Positions 33,947-42,782 of a DNA stretch of 64,000 nt are shown here, one piece after another. The notes below the pieces were generated by a model that was not told the origin of the DNA, did no database searches, and saw only the letters and a list, made by a program, of their open reading frames with translations. The stretch comes from CBDFGS01 sp965247255 (GTDB taxonomy: Bacteria > Chloroflexota > Dehalococcoidia > Lucifugimonadales > CAUZJF01), in assembly GCA_965247255.1 (NCBI GenBank), contig CBDFGS010000013.1:434001-498000 (forward strand). The letters run 5' to 3'. Numbering within the stretch: position 1 is the stretch's first letter; every line of letters begins with the position of its first letter. The translations under genes and the position numbers were made by a program.

Positions 33947-36484
33947 CTAGACCTTGCTGATTATAACATCCCGCGACTTGGAGCCGTCGACCGGCCCGAC
34001 TATCCCCTCCGCCTCTAGCTCATCCATCAACCGCGCGGCTCTCGGATAGCCGATGCGCATTCTGCGTTGAAGCAGCGAGGTAGACATCTTGCTGTGCTGA
34101 TGCGCCAGCTCGATAGCCTTGTCCAAGAGTTCATCCCTCAATTCGCGGTCGTCGGAATCCTCGGGCTGGCCGTCACCTGTGTCGGAATCGTCCGTGATGC
34201 GCAGCGTGATCCGAGGCAGGTCGGCCCAGGGTGTGGAGTGCCAGAACTCGACGAGGTCCTCGATCTCCCTGTCCGAAATGAATACGCCCTGCACGCGCTC
34301 CGGGCGAGAGGCGTCGACCGCCAGATGTAGCATGTCTCCGCGCCCTAGCAGCTTCTCCGCGCCCACGGAATCGAGGATCGTTCGCGAGTCGATTTGAGAC
34401 GTGACTCCGAAGCTGATCCTGGTCGGGAAATTAGCCTTGATCAGGCCCGTTACGACGTCCACCGAGGGTCGCTGCGTAGCGACGATAAGGTGGATCCCGG
34501 TGGCCCTACCGAGCTGGGCCAATCGGCATATGGCCTGCTCTACCTCGAAAGACGCGGACATCATCAAGTCGGCCAGCTCGTCTATAGCTACGACCAGGTA
34601 GGGCATCCTGTCGGGCATCTTTCGGTTGTACGAGTCGATGTTCCGCACCCCCACCTCCTCCATACGGCGGTAGCGCTCGAGCATCTCCCGGATCATTCCC
34701 TTGAGTAGGGCGACGACCTTGTCGGTCTCCACTACAACCGGGGTCAAGAGGTGCGGAATGCCGTTGTAGGAGGTCAGTTCGACTCGTTTCGGGTCGACCA
34801 GAAGGAGGCGCATCTCGGCGGGCGATCTCTCCATGATGAGGCTGGACAGGATCGTGTTGATGCATACGCTCTTACCGCTGCCGGTAGCCCCGGCAATAAG
34901 CAGGTGTGGCATTTCCGCCAGATCGGCTACCACCGTTTCGCCCCCGCTGGCGCGACCCAGCGCGATCGGAAGCTTCGCCTTGGCTCGCAGCTTCTGAAAC
35001 TCGTCGCTCTCCATGACGCCCCGCAAGCTGACCAAGGACAGTGAGGGGTTTGGTACCTCGATTCCCACCAGGGACCTGCCCATCACCGGAGTCTCTATCC
35101 GAATGCTGGGTGTCTTTAGCGCCAGCGCCAGGTCCTTTTCCCTCGAGAGTATGCTGTCCACCTTGACTCTGGTCTTGCTCTCTACGCGGGAGACTATCGG
35201 CTTGCCCGACTCATCTAGCTTTGGCTTGCCATGCTCGTCAGTGACCTTCACCTGCTTATACTTCCGGATCCACCCCGGGGTAAGCCCGTACATTGTGACC
35301 GCCGGCCCCGGCTTGATCTGCCCGATCTCAACCTCGACACTGTACTCCGCCAGCGTCCTGCGTATGGTTTCCGCGGTCTCCGTCATCTCCTCTTCTGAGA
35401 TCCCCGCCTCCGGAGTGTCGACCAGAAGCGTTGCAGGCGGCTGCCGCCAGGTTGCAGCGGACATGACCAGTGGACTCCGGTCATGGTCCTTCGAGGCTTC
35501 CGAGACCACGGTAGCTACCGGTGGGTCGAGGGACGATTCGGGTTGGTCTTCGCTCTTGTCCCAGAACCGGTTGAATTTGCCGGCCACGCCCGCCGCGTCG
35601 GGGAGGCGTTCGTCCGTAGGCGACTCGTAGCCGGGCGTTCCGGCCGCAACCTCCGGCCCCCAGAGATCTCCGCTATCGGTTTCTTTAGGTTCGGGAAGCG
35701 CCAGGTTGGGAGTCGCCGCCGCCAGACTCGCGGGCTCAAGCTGAGTGTCCGGGGAGTCTTCGGTGGGGCCGGGCGGGTGGTTGAGGTCCATTCCCCGGTA
35801 GGGCGGTGCTGTTGTGGGCGACGCAGACGGCTGGGCAGCTTCGCTAGCGCCGGCGGACCTTTGGCGCTGGGGAGACCTGCTCTCCGGCCTGAAGCGGTAC
35901 ATATGCATAAGTGTGAAGACCGCCGATTTGGCGCCGACGATCAGCATGACGTAGACAAAAAGAAGCCCTCGTCCTACCAACGTACCCAGGTCCAACATCA
36001 GCCTTGGAGCTGCTATCGAAAGTGCAACAAGCAGCAGGCCCGCAGCCCGCGCAGCTCCAGCGGCGTTGGTCGAGCCGATTATCGTGTACCCGACGTTGCC
36101 GCCGAGCGAGACGTCGCCACCATTGGTGAATACGCTGAGCGTGCCGTAGTAGGGCCGGAAGAAGGCCAGTACGCCCAAGAGGAACGCGGCGAAGGCCGCC
36201 GACCCGAGCCACACGTTGAATCGCCAGAACCATGACCTTCGGAACGCCAGGGCCCAAAGGAACAGGGCAGACCAGAGCGCCACAGGCGCGATACCCAGGC
36301 CAATCGCGCTCAGAGCGCTGGCCTTGGTGGAGGAATAGGTGTCCCCGATACTCTCGCGGTACAGGAAGGCCACGCCTCCTCCGGCGCCGATTATAGCCAG
36401 CGCGCCGACGGACACGTACCATCTGGACATTAAGAATCGAAGGGCCCTCGCAACGATTTTGAAGTTCTTGAGTCTTGTAAGCAT
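33947..36484 (-). CDS. ftsK: DNA translocase FtsK/SpoIIIE
   Basis: 845 residues, ATG at 36484. Four to five membrane segments lie within the first ~190 residues, followed by a proline- and serine-rich acidic linker (~200-330). The motor domain has the Walker A loop GATGSGKSVCINTI near residue 528 and the Walker B segment LVVAIDELADLMM. A C-terminal winged-helix gamma domain (from ~775: 'SKMSTSLLQRRMRIGYPRAARLMDELEAEGIV') reads polar DNA sequences. The protein pumps chromosomal DNA through the division septum and works with XerCD-type recombination. The linker is short compared with E. coli FtsK. Confidence 0.94.
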   Translation of the reverse strand: MLTRLKNFKIVARALRFLMSRWYVSVGALAIIGAGGGVAFLYRESIGDTYSSTKASALSAIGLGIAPVALWSALFLWALAFRRSWFWRFNVWLGSAAFAAFLLGVLAFFRPYYGTLSVFTNGGDVSLGGNVGYTIIGSTNAAGAARAAGLLLVALSIAAPRLMLDLGTLVGRGLLFVYVMLIVGAKSAVFTLMHMYRFRPESRSPQRQRSAGASEAAQPSASPTTAPPYRGMDLNHPPGPTEDSPDTQLEPASLAAATPNLALPEPKETDSGDLWGPEVAAGTPGYESPTDERLPDAAGVAGKFNRFWDKSEDQPESSLDPPVATVVSEASKDHDRSPLVMSAATWRQPPATLLVDTPEAGISEEEMTETAETIRRTLAEYSVEVEIGQIKPGPAVTMYGLTPGWIRKYKQVKVTDEHGKPKLDESGKPIVSRVESKTRVKVDSILSREKDLALALKTPSIRIETPVMGRSLVGIEVPNPSLSLVSLRGVMESDEFQKLRAKAKLPIALGRASGGETVVADLAEMPHLLIAGATGSGKSVCINTILSSLIMERSPAEMRLLLVDPKRVELTSYNGIPHLLTPVVVETDKVVALLKGMIREMLERYRRMEEVGVRNIDSYNRKMPDRMPYLVVAIDELADLMMSASFEVEQAICRLAQLGRATGIHLIVATQRPSVDVVTGLIKANFPTRISFGVTSQIDSRTILDSVGAEKLLGRGDMLHLAVDASRPERVQGVFISDREIEDLVEFWHSTPWADLPRITLRITDDSDTGDGQPEDSDDRELRDELLDKAIELAHQHSKMSTSLLQRRMRIGYPRAARLMDELEAEGIVGPVDGSKSRDVIISKV

Positions 36485-36635
36485 TTCATCACCACCGTGC
36501 GAGCATGTTTGGCGTTTCGGTCGGCGCCGTGCCTCTAATTGGACCGGACGCGCGGGTTGATAGCCTCTCCCGGGTAGCTGCGCGACTTGGGCTCGGGCTC
36601 AGCTGCCTGAATCGCGATGAAACGCCGGCGGCCGA

Positions 36636-38294
36636 CTAGACTTTGTCGACGTGCGTCAGGACCGTCGGCCACCGGTGGGTCTCTTCATACAGGAAGTCCT
36701 CGACGGCTTCCTTCACCCTGGCCGACACCTCGTCCCAATCTAAGGTACGGCCGGAGAGTCCTTCTAGGGTTGTTTGGGCCTCTTGAGCTGTTCTTTCCAG
36801 TAACCCGTCAGACTGGTCCAACTCCACGAAGCCGTAAGCGCTCACCTCGGCCGGCGCGATGAGCCGGCCTGAGTCGGCGTCGAGGGTCAGATAGACGGCG
36901 ACGACGCCATCTCTCGCAAGACGCTTCCGCTCTTCCAAAACGCTGCTATGGGTCCCCCATTGCTTCCGCCCGTCGACGAAAACATGCCCGGCCGCTACCT
37001 TGTCGACTACCCGTCCGGACTCCGCTTGGAGCTCCAAAACGTCGCCGTCCTCAAGCACGAAAGTGTTTGCCTTTGACACGCCGGTCGCCCGGGCAATCTC
37101 AGCGTGTGCCACGAGGTGGCGGTACTCGCCGTGGACCGGTACGAAGAACTTGGGCTTCAACAAGCTGAGCATCAGCTTGAGCTCTTCGCGGCTCGCGTGC
37201 CCGTGGACGTGCACTGTGTCCCTTTGGCTGTAGAGAACGTCAGCGCCCTGCCGAAACAAGTTGTCGATGGTCGCGGCTACCAGCGTCTCGTTACCGGGGA
37301 TCGGCGACGCGGAGATAATTACCGTGTCGCCCGCAACGACCTCGACGTCCTGATGGTCCCCGTTCGCTATGCGCACCAAAGCGGAGGTGGGCTCGCCCTG
37401 AGAGCCGGTGGCGACGATGACTACCTTATCGTTGGGTAGCTCTCGGGCCTGGTTCATATTGATCAGCACGTCGTCGGCGTCGTGCAGGTACCCCATATTC
37501 TTCGCCATCTTGACGTTGTTCACCATGCTGCGCCCGACTACGGTGACCTTGCGACCGTGCTTGACGGCGGCGTCGATGACCTGCTGCACCCGCGATATCA
37601 GCGAGGCGAACGTTGCGACCATTACCCGACCGCTGGCAGCGCCAATGGCGCGGTCGAGCGCCTCACCGACCACCTGCTCCGACGGCGTATACCCTTCGAG
37701 CTCGGCGTAGGTGGAATCTGAGCACAGAAGGAGCACTCCCTCGGCTGAGTAGCCGGCGAGCGCTGCGAAGTCGATCGCCTTGCCGTCGACCGGCGTGTGG
37801 TCGATCTTGAAGTCCCCCGTATGGACCACTACCCCGATCGGCGTGGTTATGGCGATCCCCATGGCGTCCGGGATCGAATGGCATACTCTGAAAAACTCGA
37901 CCGTGAAGGCGCCTATCTTGAACGGGGAATGCGGCTCGACCACATTGAGCCGGGCGCTCTTCAGCTTGCCATGCTCACGCAGCTTTACGGTTATCAGACC
38001 GTGGGTAAGACGAGAAGAGTAGACTGGGGCGTCCAGGTCGGGTAGGACGTAAGGGAGGGCTCCGATATGGTCCTCGTGCCCGTGGGTGATCAGGACAGCT
38101 TTGACGCGTTCCGCGCGTTCACGCAGATAGGTGATATCGGGTATCGCGAAGTCGACGCCGTGCATCCCCTCGCCGGGGAACAAGACTCCGGCGTCGATGA
38201 CGACAATGTCGCCATCGTACTCCAGGGCCATCATGTTCTGCCCTATCTCGCCGAGGCCGCCGAGGGGGACTACTCGCAGGGGGGAGTCGGCCAT
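36636..38294 (-). CDS. rnj: Ribonuclease J
   Basis: 552 residues, ATG at 38294. A metallo-beta-lactamase/beta-CASP nuclease with combined endo- and 5'-3' exonuclease activity in RNA turnover and maturation. The Zn-binding motif THGHEDHIGAL lies at ~65-75, 'GDFKIDHTPVDG' and 'CSDSTYAE' follow, and the beta-CASP domain has 'SNDKV..ATGSQGEP'-type segments (here 'NDKVVIVATGSQGEPTSAL') and the late 'HVHGHASREELK' His motif. A C-terminal domain of ~100 residues is present. It is 8 bp downstream of the uracil-DNA glycosylase gene, likely co-transcribed. Confidence 0.94.
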   Translation of the reverse strand: MADSPLRVVPLGGLGEIGQNMMALEYDGDIVVIDAGVLFPGEGMHGVDFAIPDITYLRERAERVKAVLITHGHEDHIGALPYVLPDLDAPVYSSRLTHGLITVKLREHGKLKSARLNVVEPHSPFKIGAFTVEFFRVCHSIPDAMGIAITTPIGVVVHTGDFKIDHTPVDGKAIDFAALAGYSAEGVLLLCSDSTYAELEGYTPSEQVVGEALDRAIGAASGRVMVATFASLISRVQQVIDAAVKHGRKVTVVGRSMVNNVKMAKNMGYLHDADDVLINMNQARELPNDKVVIVATGSQGEPTSALVRIANGDHQDVEVVAGDTVIISASPIPGNETLVAATIDNLFRQGADVLYSQRDTVHVHGHASREELKLMLSLLKPKFFVPVHGEYRHLVAHAEIARATGVSKANTFVLEDGDVLELQAESGRVVDKVAAGHVFVDGRKQWGTHSSVLEERKRLARDGVVAVYLTLDADSGRLIAPAEVSAYGFVELDQSDGLLERTAQEAQTTLEGLSGRTLDWDEVSARVKEAVEDFLYEETHRWPTVLTHVDKV

Positions 38295-38302
38295 GTGTCC
38301 AG

Positions 38303-38902
38303 TTAGAACAGGCTAAGCTGCTCCGAGTTCTCGGGTTGGGATTCGAGCGGTGGCGCCTTGGTGGCCACGACTCGGGGTAGCTCGTTGAAGTCTTTTTCCA
38401 GGGTCGCGCGGAGAGCGCCGTTACGCAGCGCCGCGGCCGGGTGGTACATGGGGAAGATTGTGATCCCGTTCCAATTCCTTGGCTCTCCCCTGGCCTTGCC
38501 TATTGGTATGTCCGGGAAGAATTTGGAGAAGGAGTATCTCCCGAGCGTTACCACCACTTTCGGCCCGATCATCTCGAGCTGTTGCTCCAGGTACGGCCTG
38601 CAGGCGTCAATCTCGCCCGGAAGTGGGTCTCGGTTGTTTGGGGGACGGCACTTCACCATGTTGGTGATGTAGACTTCCTCCCGCTTGAATCCGGCTGCCT
38701 CGAGGAGCTCGTCAAGAAGCTTACCGGCCGGGCCTACGAAAGGCCGGCCCTGCTGGTCTTCGTGGAAGCCGGGCCCCTCTCCGATAAAGACGACGTCGGC
38801 GGAGAGGCTTCCCTCTCCCGGTACGGCCCGGGTCCGTTTCTGAGACAGTGTGCACCGGGTGCAGTCGTGTATCTGCTGGACCAGGGTCTCGAACTCGGAC
38901 AT
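38303..38902 (-). CDS. Uracil-DNA glycosylase, family 4
   Basis: 199 residues. It removes uracil arising from cytosine deamination, starting base excision repair. The four [4Fe-4S] ligands of the family are visible: Cys14 and Cys17 (CTRC), Cys85 (VKCRPPNNRDP) and Cys101 (ACRPYL). The active-site motif GEGPGFHEDQQGRPFVGPAG (~41-60) and the late 'YHPAAALRN' motif are also present. Length is normal. The C-terminal ~25 residues end EQLSLF, resembling the QLxLF beta-clamp-binding peptide, so direct recruitment by the replication clamp is plausible. Confidence 0.93.
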   Translation of the reverse strand: MSEFETLVQQIHDCTRCTLSQKRTRAVPGEGSLSADVVFIGEGPGFHEDQQGRPFVGPAGKLLDELLEAAGFKREEVYITNMVKCRPPNNRDPLPGEIDACRPYLEQQLEMIGPKVVVTLGRYSFSKFFPDIPIGKARGEPRNWNGITIFPMYHPAAALRNGALRATLEKDFNELPRVVATKAPPLESQPENSEQLSLF

Positions 38903-39006
38903 CAGACCTCGTTGGGGGGCGTCAAGCTCATGCTAGCAGGTGGTCATGACACCGTCAACGAAGATTCTTTCGCCGCTAATCGTGACAGTGCTCGCTGAAT
39001 CGCGAC

Positions 39007-39414
39007 CTAGCCGCTTGGCTCCGCTTGAAACACGGTAGCGCCGCCGACCAATACCTCCTCTTCGTCCTGGTTCGTGACGACGAAGTGCATCGTAGCCATT
39101 GGCTTGTCATCACGTACCGATCTTACCGTTGCCTCAGCGCGAATTCGGTCGCCAATGTAGACGGGGTGTGGGAATCTCCAGGCCTGGTCCACGAAGACCG
39201 TCCCGGGGCCCGGCATGTCCATCGCTACCAGTGCGTGCAGCAGTCCCGTGGTTATTCCCCCCTGGGCCATAAGCCTCTTGAAGCGCGTGCGGCTGGTGAA
39301 CGCAGTGTCGAAATGAAGCGGGTTATAGTCGCCGGTGATCTCGGCGTACGCCCTGACCATATCCTCGGTCACGGTCAGCTCTCTATAAGCCTTTTGCCCT
39401 TCGATCAGGTCCAT
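39007..39414 (-). CDS. MaoC-like (R)-hydratase/dehydratase
   Basis: 135 residues from the ATG at 39414, where GAGGAGG sits 7 bases upstream; the TTG at 39435 is less likely. A hot-dog fold with the hydratase signature 'FAxxTGDxNPLHxDxxxA', here YAEITGDYNPLHFDTAF, whose Asp and His are catalytic. A second conserved patch is 'MAQGGITTGLL'. Members hydrate enoyl-CoA or related thioesters in fatty acid metabolism. The substrate is not known. The 104-bp gap to the glycosylase gene shows no clear signal. Confidence 0.88.
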   Translation of the reverse strand: MDLIEGQKAYRELTVTEDMVRAYAEITGDYNPLHFDTAFTSRTRFKRLMAQGGITTGLLHALVAMDMPGPGTVFVDQAWRFPHPVYIGDRIRAEATVRSVRDDKPMATMHFVVTNQDEEEVLVGGATVFQAEPSG

Positions 39415-39518
39415 GGCGTTCCTCCTCTGGTCCAATCATAGATGCTGCGCGTCTGGACGCGCTCTGTGGGGGTGCTCCTCTGTGGTAAATTGCGGCGAAG
39501 CGACGAAGGAGGTGCAGG

Positions 39519-40862
39519 ATGCGTGAGCGACTGATGGCACTGGACGAGTCCGGTACGCCAATCCGAGTGGCGGTGATCGGCTGCGGACGATTTGGCTCGA
39601 TGATGATAGCGCAGATCGTGCGCGCTCCCGGGATGGAGGTGGCCGTCGCCTGCGATCTCGACTCGCAAAGGGCGGCTCGCGCGTTCGACCAGGCAAGCAT
39701 TGAAGCCGACACAGTGGTGGCGACCGACTCCGTTTCCAAGGCCAACGACGCCATACAAAGGCGCAGGCCCGTCATCACCCAGACGCCTGAGGTGGCCGCT
39801 CAGTCGGACGTGGACGTAGTGGTCGAGGCAACGGGCCACCCCGACGCCGGCGCCGAGCACGCACGCCAGGCCATCGCGGCCGGCCGGCACATCGTCATGG
39901 TCAACGTGGAGGCCGACGTACTCGTCGGACCGGCGCTCAAGATGCAGGCCGACCAGGCCGGCGTCGTGTACAGCCTGGCCTACGGAGACCAACCGGCCGT
40001 AATCGAGGAGCTTTACGACTGGGCAGTCAGCCTGGGCTTCGATGTCGTCGCCGCCGGTAAAGGGACCAAGTACATGCCCGAATACCGCAGGGGCACCCCT
40101 GACGACGCTCTTCTCCGGTACGGCTACAGCGAGGAAGAGGCGGCTTCAGGCGAGTTGAATCCACAGATGTACAACTCGTTCCTCGATGGGACCAAGTCGG
40201 CGGTGGAGATGTGCGCGGTCGCCAATATGACGGGCATGGTACCGGATGTCCCAGGGATGCACTTCGTCCCGGCCTCCATCGAGGAGATTCCGGCGCTGCT
40301 TGCGCCCAACACCGATGGTGGCATCCTGTCTCGAAGAGGCGTCGTGGAGATCGTAAGCTCGATCCGAGAGGACGGGACCGACGTTCCCAACTCGCTGCGC
40401 TGGGGCGTATTCGTAGTCCTGACCAGCCAGAACCCGTACCTGCTGCGCTGCCTTAGCGAATACGGTGTAGCTATGGACCCCTCTCGGACCTACGGGCTCA
40501 TGTACCGGCCGTACCATCTCGTTGGCATGGAGGCGCCGGTCTCCATCGCCAGGGCGCACCTGTACGGCGAGCCGACAGGGGCCCCCATCGCCCACGTCGG
40601 GGAGGTCGTTGCGGCGGCGCGACGCAGCCTGGGCCCGGGAGAGGTGCTGGACGGCGAGGGTGGCTACACCGTGTATGGCTTGCTGGTCGAGGCCGCGCTG
40701 GCTTCCGCGGACGGACTGCTGCCAATTGGCCTGTGCCGCGGGGCGAGGGTGACACGCCCGGTCGCCACAGACCAGATGCTGGCGTATGACGACGTGTCGA
40801 TGCCCGAGGGCGGCGTCGCGAACCAGATCCGTAGGGACTACGAGTCCGGCTCCGAACGCTGA
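39519..40862 (+). CDS. NAD(P)-dependent oxidoreductase, homoserine-dehydrogenase-like with SAF-type C-terminal part
   Basis: 447 residues, AAGGAGG ~6 bases before the ATG. The Rossmann domain begins with VAVIGCGRFGSMMI (residues ~17-30), and 'DVVVEATGHPDAGAEHA' marks the cofactor-bound strand. The middle domain ('AAGKGTKYMPEYRRGTPDDA') resembles homoserine dehydrogenase relatives. The C-terminal ~100 residues ('GEVVAAARRSLGPGEVLDGEGGYTVYGLL', 'LPIGLCRGARVTRPV') look like a SAF-type domain. Such proteins occur in sugar-acid and tetronate catabolism, but no substrate can be assigned here. Its 3' end overlaps the convergent HAD gene by 25 bp. Confidence 0.82.
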   Translation: MRERLMALDESGTPIRVAVIGCGRFGSMMIAQIVRAPGMEVAVACDLDSQRAARAFDQASIEADTVVATDSVSKANDAIQRRRPVITQTPEVAAQSDVDVVVEATGHPDAGAEHARQAIAAGRHIVMVNVEADVLVGPALKMQADQAGVVYSLAYGDQPAVIEELYDWAVSLGFDVVAAGKGTKYMPEYRRGTPDDALLRYGYSEEEAASGELNPQMYNSFLDGTKSAVEMCAVANMTGMVPDVPGMHFVPASIEEIPALLAPNTDGGILSRRGVVEIVSSIREDGTDVPNSLRWGVFVVLTSQNPYLLRCLSEYGVAMDPSRTYGLMYRPYHLVGMEAPVSIARAHLYGEPTGAPIAHVGEVVAAARRSLGPGEVLDGEGGYTVYGLLVEAALASADGLLPIGLCRGARVTRPVATDQMLAYDDVSMPEGGVANQIRRDYESGSER

Positions 40863-41569
40863 TTCTGGTACGCGTCCAGTAGGTCTGGTATCTCGGCGAG
40901 CGTCTCGACGCGGGGGCAACGGTCGTACACCGGGTGAATTCCATCGCGGTCCAGCAACACAGGGCTAATCCCGACCGCCAGAGCACCCTCGATGTCCGAT
41001 GAGGGCTGGTCGCCGACGTGCACCGCATCACTGGGTCCGGCGCCCGCTTTCGACAGCGCAGCCTTGAATACGGCGGGATCGGGCTTCTCGGCGCCTACCT
41101 CCGCCGAGGTGACGGTGAAATCTATGTAGTCCTCCAGGCCAAGGTCGGCCAACAGCTCACCCCCATCGCGGTCGATGTTGGAGATGAGCCCCAATGTCAG
41201 CTGCCGGGCCTTCAGTAGGCTGAGCGCTGGTGCTACATCATCGAACGCCGCCAGCGAGTGGGGTATCTTCAGCAGGCGTCGCCAGATATCGCGGGCTATG
41301 TCAAGGCTGACCTCAACGCCGCTGCCTCGGAGGACGAGCCTCTCGTACCGGGCGAAGAAGTCGTCCCTTTCCTCCTCGGTACGTAGTCGGAGTGGGTTGT
41401 GCGCGTTCTCATCGGTCATGTATGCATCGGCGGCCGCGTAGCCCTTGATTACACCCTCAGGCGTAACCTCAACTCCGAACTTGGCGCACGCCTCCGACTG
41501 CACCTCGAACCGTGGGGGTTTGAAGCCGGCCAGCGTACCGTACATGTCGAAGAAGACCGCTTTGATCAT
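40838..41569 (-). CDS. HAD-superfamily hydrolase
   Basis: 243 residues from the ATG at 41569; an upstream in-frame start at 41587 is less likely because the catalytic motif should start within a few residues. Motif I is FFDMYGTLAGF (nucleophile Asp near residue 8), motif II is 'LISNIDRD', motif III is the Lys in GAEKPDPAVF, and motif IV is HVGDQPSSDIEGA. A helical cap sits between motifs I and II. Likely a phosphatase of a small phosphorylated metabolite. The gene is divergent from the AIR-synthase-like gene, with their starts ~55 bp apart. Confidence 0.88.
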   Translation of the reverse strand: MIKAVFFDMYGTLAGFKPPRFEVQSEACAKFGVEVTPEGVIKGYAAADAYMTDENAHNPLRLRTEEERDDFFARYERLVLRGSGVEVSLDIARDIWRRLLKIPHSLAAFDDVAPALSLLKARQLTLGLISNIDRDGGELLADLGLEDYIDFTVTSAEVGAEKPDPAVFKAALSKAGAGPSDAVHVGDQPSSDIEGALAVGISPVLLDRDGIHPVYDRCPRVETLAEIPDLLDAYQNQRSEPDS

Positions 41570-41624
41570 GGGTCTTGATGATAGCATTGTGAGCGATCTA
41601 CCCCTCGGTCAAGCCATCACCAGC

Positions 41625-42629
41625 ATGAAAGTCGGCAAGCTACCCCTCGACGTCTTGTCCTCGCTGCTCGACAAGGTCGAGATCCGCGACGACCGCGTCT
41701 TCCTCGGCCCAAAGGCCGGCGAAGACGCCGCGCTAATCGATTTTGGCGACCGGTACCTCGTGGCCACGGCCGACCCGATAACATTCGCCACCGATCTCAT
41801 CGGCTGGTACCTGGTGCAGATCAACGCCAACGACATCGCCGTCATGGGGGCAACGCCCCGTTGGCTGATAGCGACTCTCTTATTGCCGGAGGGCACCGCG
41901 CCGGAGACTATCGGAGAAATGTTCGATCAGGTCCTGGACGCGTGCTCAGCGATAGGAGTCACCCTGATCGGAGGCCACACGGAGGTGACGATCGGACTGT
42001 CCCGCCCGATCGCGGCCGGAGCGATGCTGGGCGAGGTGGACAAGGACAAGGTCGTGCTCACTTCAGGCGCGAAGCCCGGCGACAGCATCGTTCTGACCAA
42101 GGGAATCGCCGTGGAGGGGACTGCGTTGCTGGCGCGAGAGGCTTCAGAAACGCTGCTCGCGGCTGGCGTCGGCGCTGACACGATCGCTGCCGCAAAGGAG
42201 CTGCTCTTCTCGCCAGGGATCAGCGTGGCCCGCGAAGCGGGCGTGGCCTGCGCGTCTGTCACGGTGCATGCCATGCACGACCCGACCGAGGGCGGCATCG
42301 CCACAGGGCTTCGTGAGATGGCGACGGCGGCGGGACTGGGGCTGGTGGTCGATGAGGGGCGCATACCGGTCCTGCCGGAGTGCGAGGAATTCTGCGAGGC
42401 GCTGGACCTTGACCCGATGGGGCTCATCGCCTCGGGAGCGCTGCTGGCTGCGGTCGCCCCAAACGACGTCCCGCACCTTGTCGAGGCGCTCGATCGCGAA
42501 GGGGTCCTTGCCCACGAGATCGGGCACTTCACCCAGACAGGGGAGGGCCTGAAGCTTCAGACAGCCACCGGCCTCCGCGACCTCCCCAGCTTCGACCGGG
42601 ACGAACTGGCGCGGTTCTTGGGAGGCTGA
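41625..42629 (+). CDS. AIR-synthase-related (PurM/HypE/SelD superfamily) protein
   Basis: 334 residues if started at the ATG at 41625 (MKVGKLPLDVL), which matches how this family usually begins. An in-frame ATG at 41568 would add 19 residues. Neither has a strong ribosome-binding site. Motifs: 'GEDAALIDFGDRYLV' near residue 32 (ATP and metal binding), 'NANDIAVMGATPRWL', IGGHTEVTIGL, and 'MHDPTEGGIATGLREMA'. The superfamily uses ATP to activate amide, carbamoyl or selenide groups. No hydrogenase or selenium genes are near, so the reaction is unknown. Confidence 0.85.
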   Translation: MKVGKLPLDVLSSLLDKVEIRDDRVFLGPKAGEDAALIDFGDRYLVATADPITFATDLIGWYLVQINANDIAVMGATPRWLIATLLLPEGTAPETIGEMFDQVLDACSAIGVTLIGGHTEVTIGLSRPIAAGAMLGEVDKDKVVLTSGAKPGDSIVLTKGIAVEGTALLAREASETLLAAGVGADTIAAAKELLFSPGISVAREAGVACASVTVHAMHDPTEGGIATGLREMATAAGLGLVVDEGRIPVLPECEEFCEALDLDPMGLIASGALLAAVAPNDVPHLVEALDREGVLAHEIGHFTQTGEGLKLQTATGLRDLPSFDRDELARFLGG

Positions 42630-42782
42630 GGGAAGGGCGATATTGAGTTCACCACACGTTCCTCGCCCCGACGCGCCGGACGGCTCGGAACGACATGCGT
42701 ACTCTGACTCGGTGGGCCAACGCAAGGACGGTATCCGCAGATGGACGGGAGGGGTGCGTATGACCGAGTGCGGCGTCGCGCG
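42630..42782. other. Convergent intergenic region
   Basis: 153 bp between convergent genes. I see no clear terminator hairpin or gene in it. Confidence 0.4.
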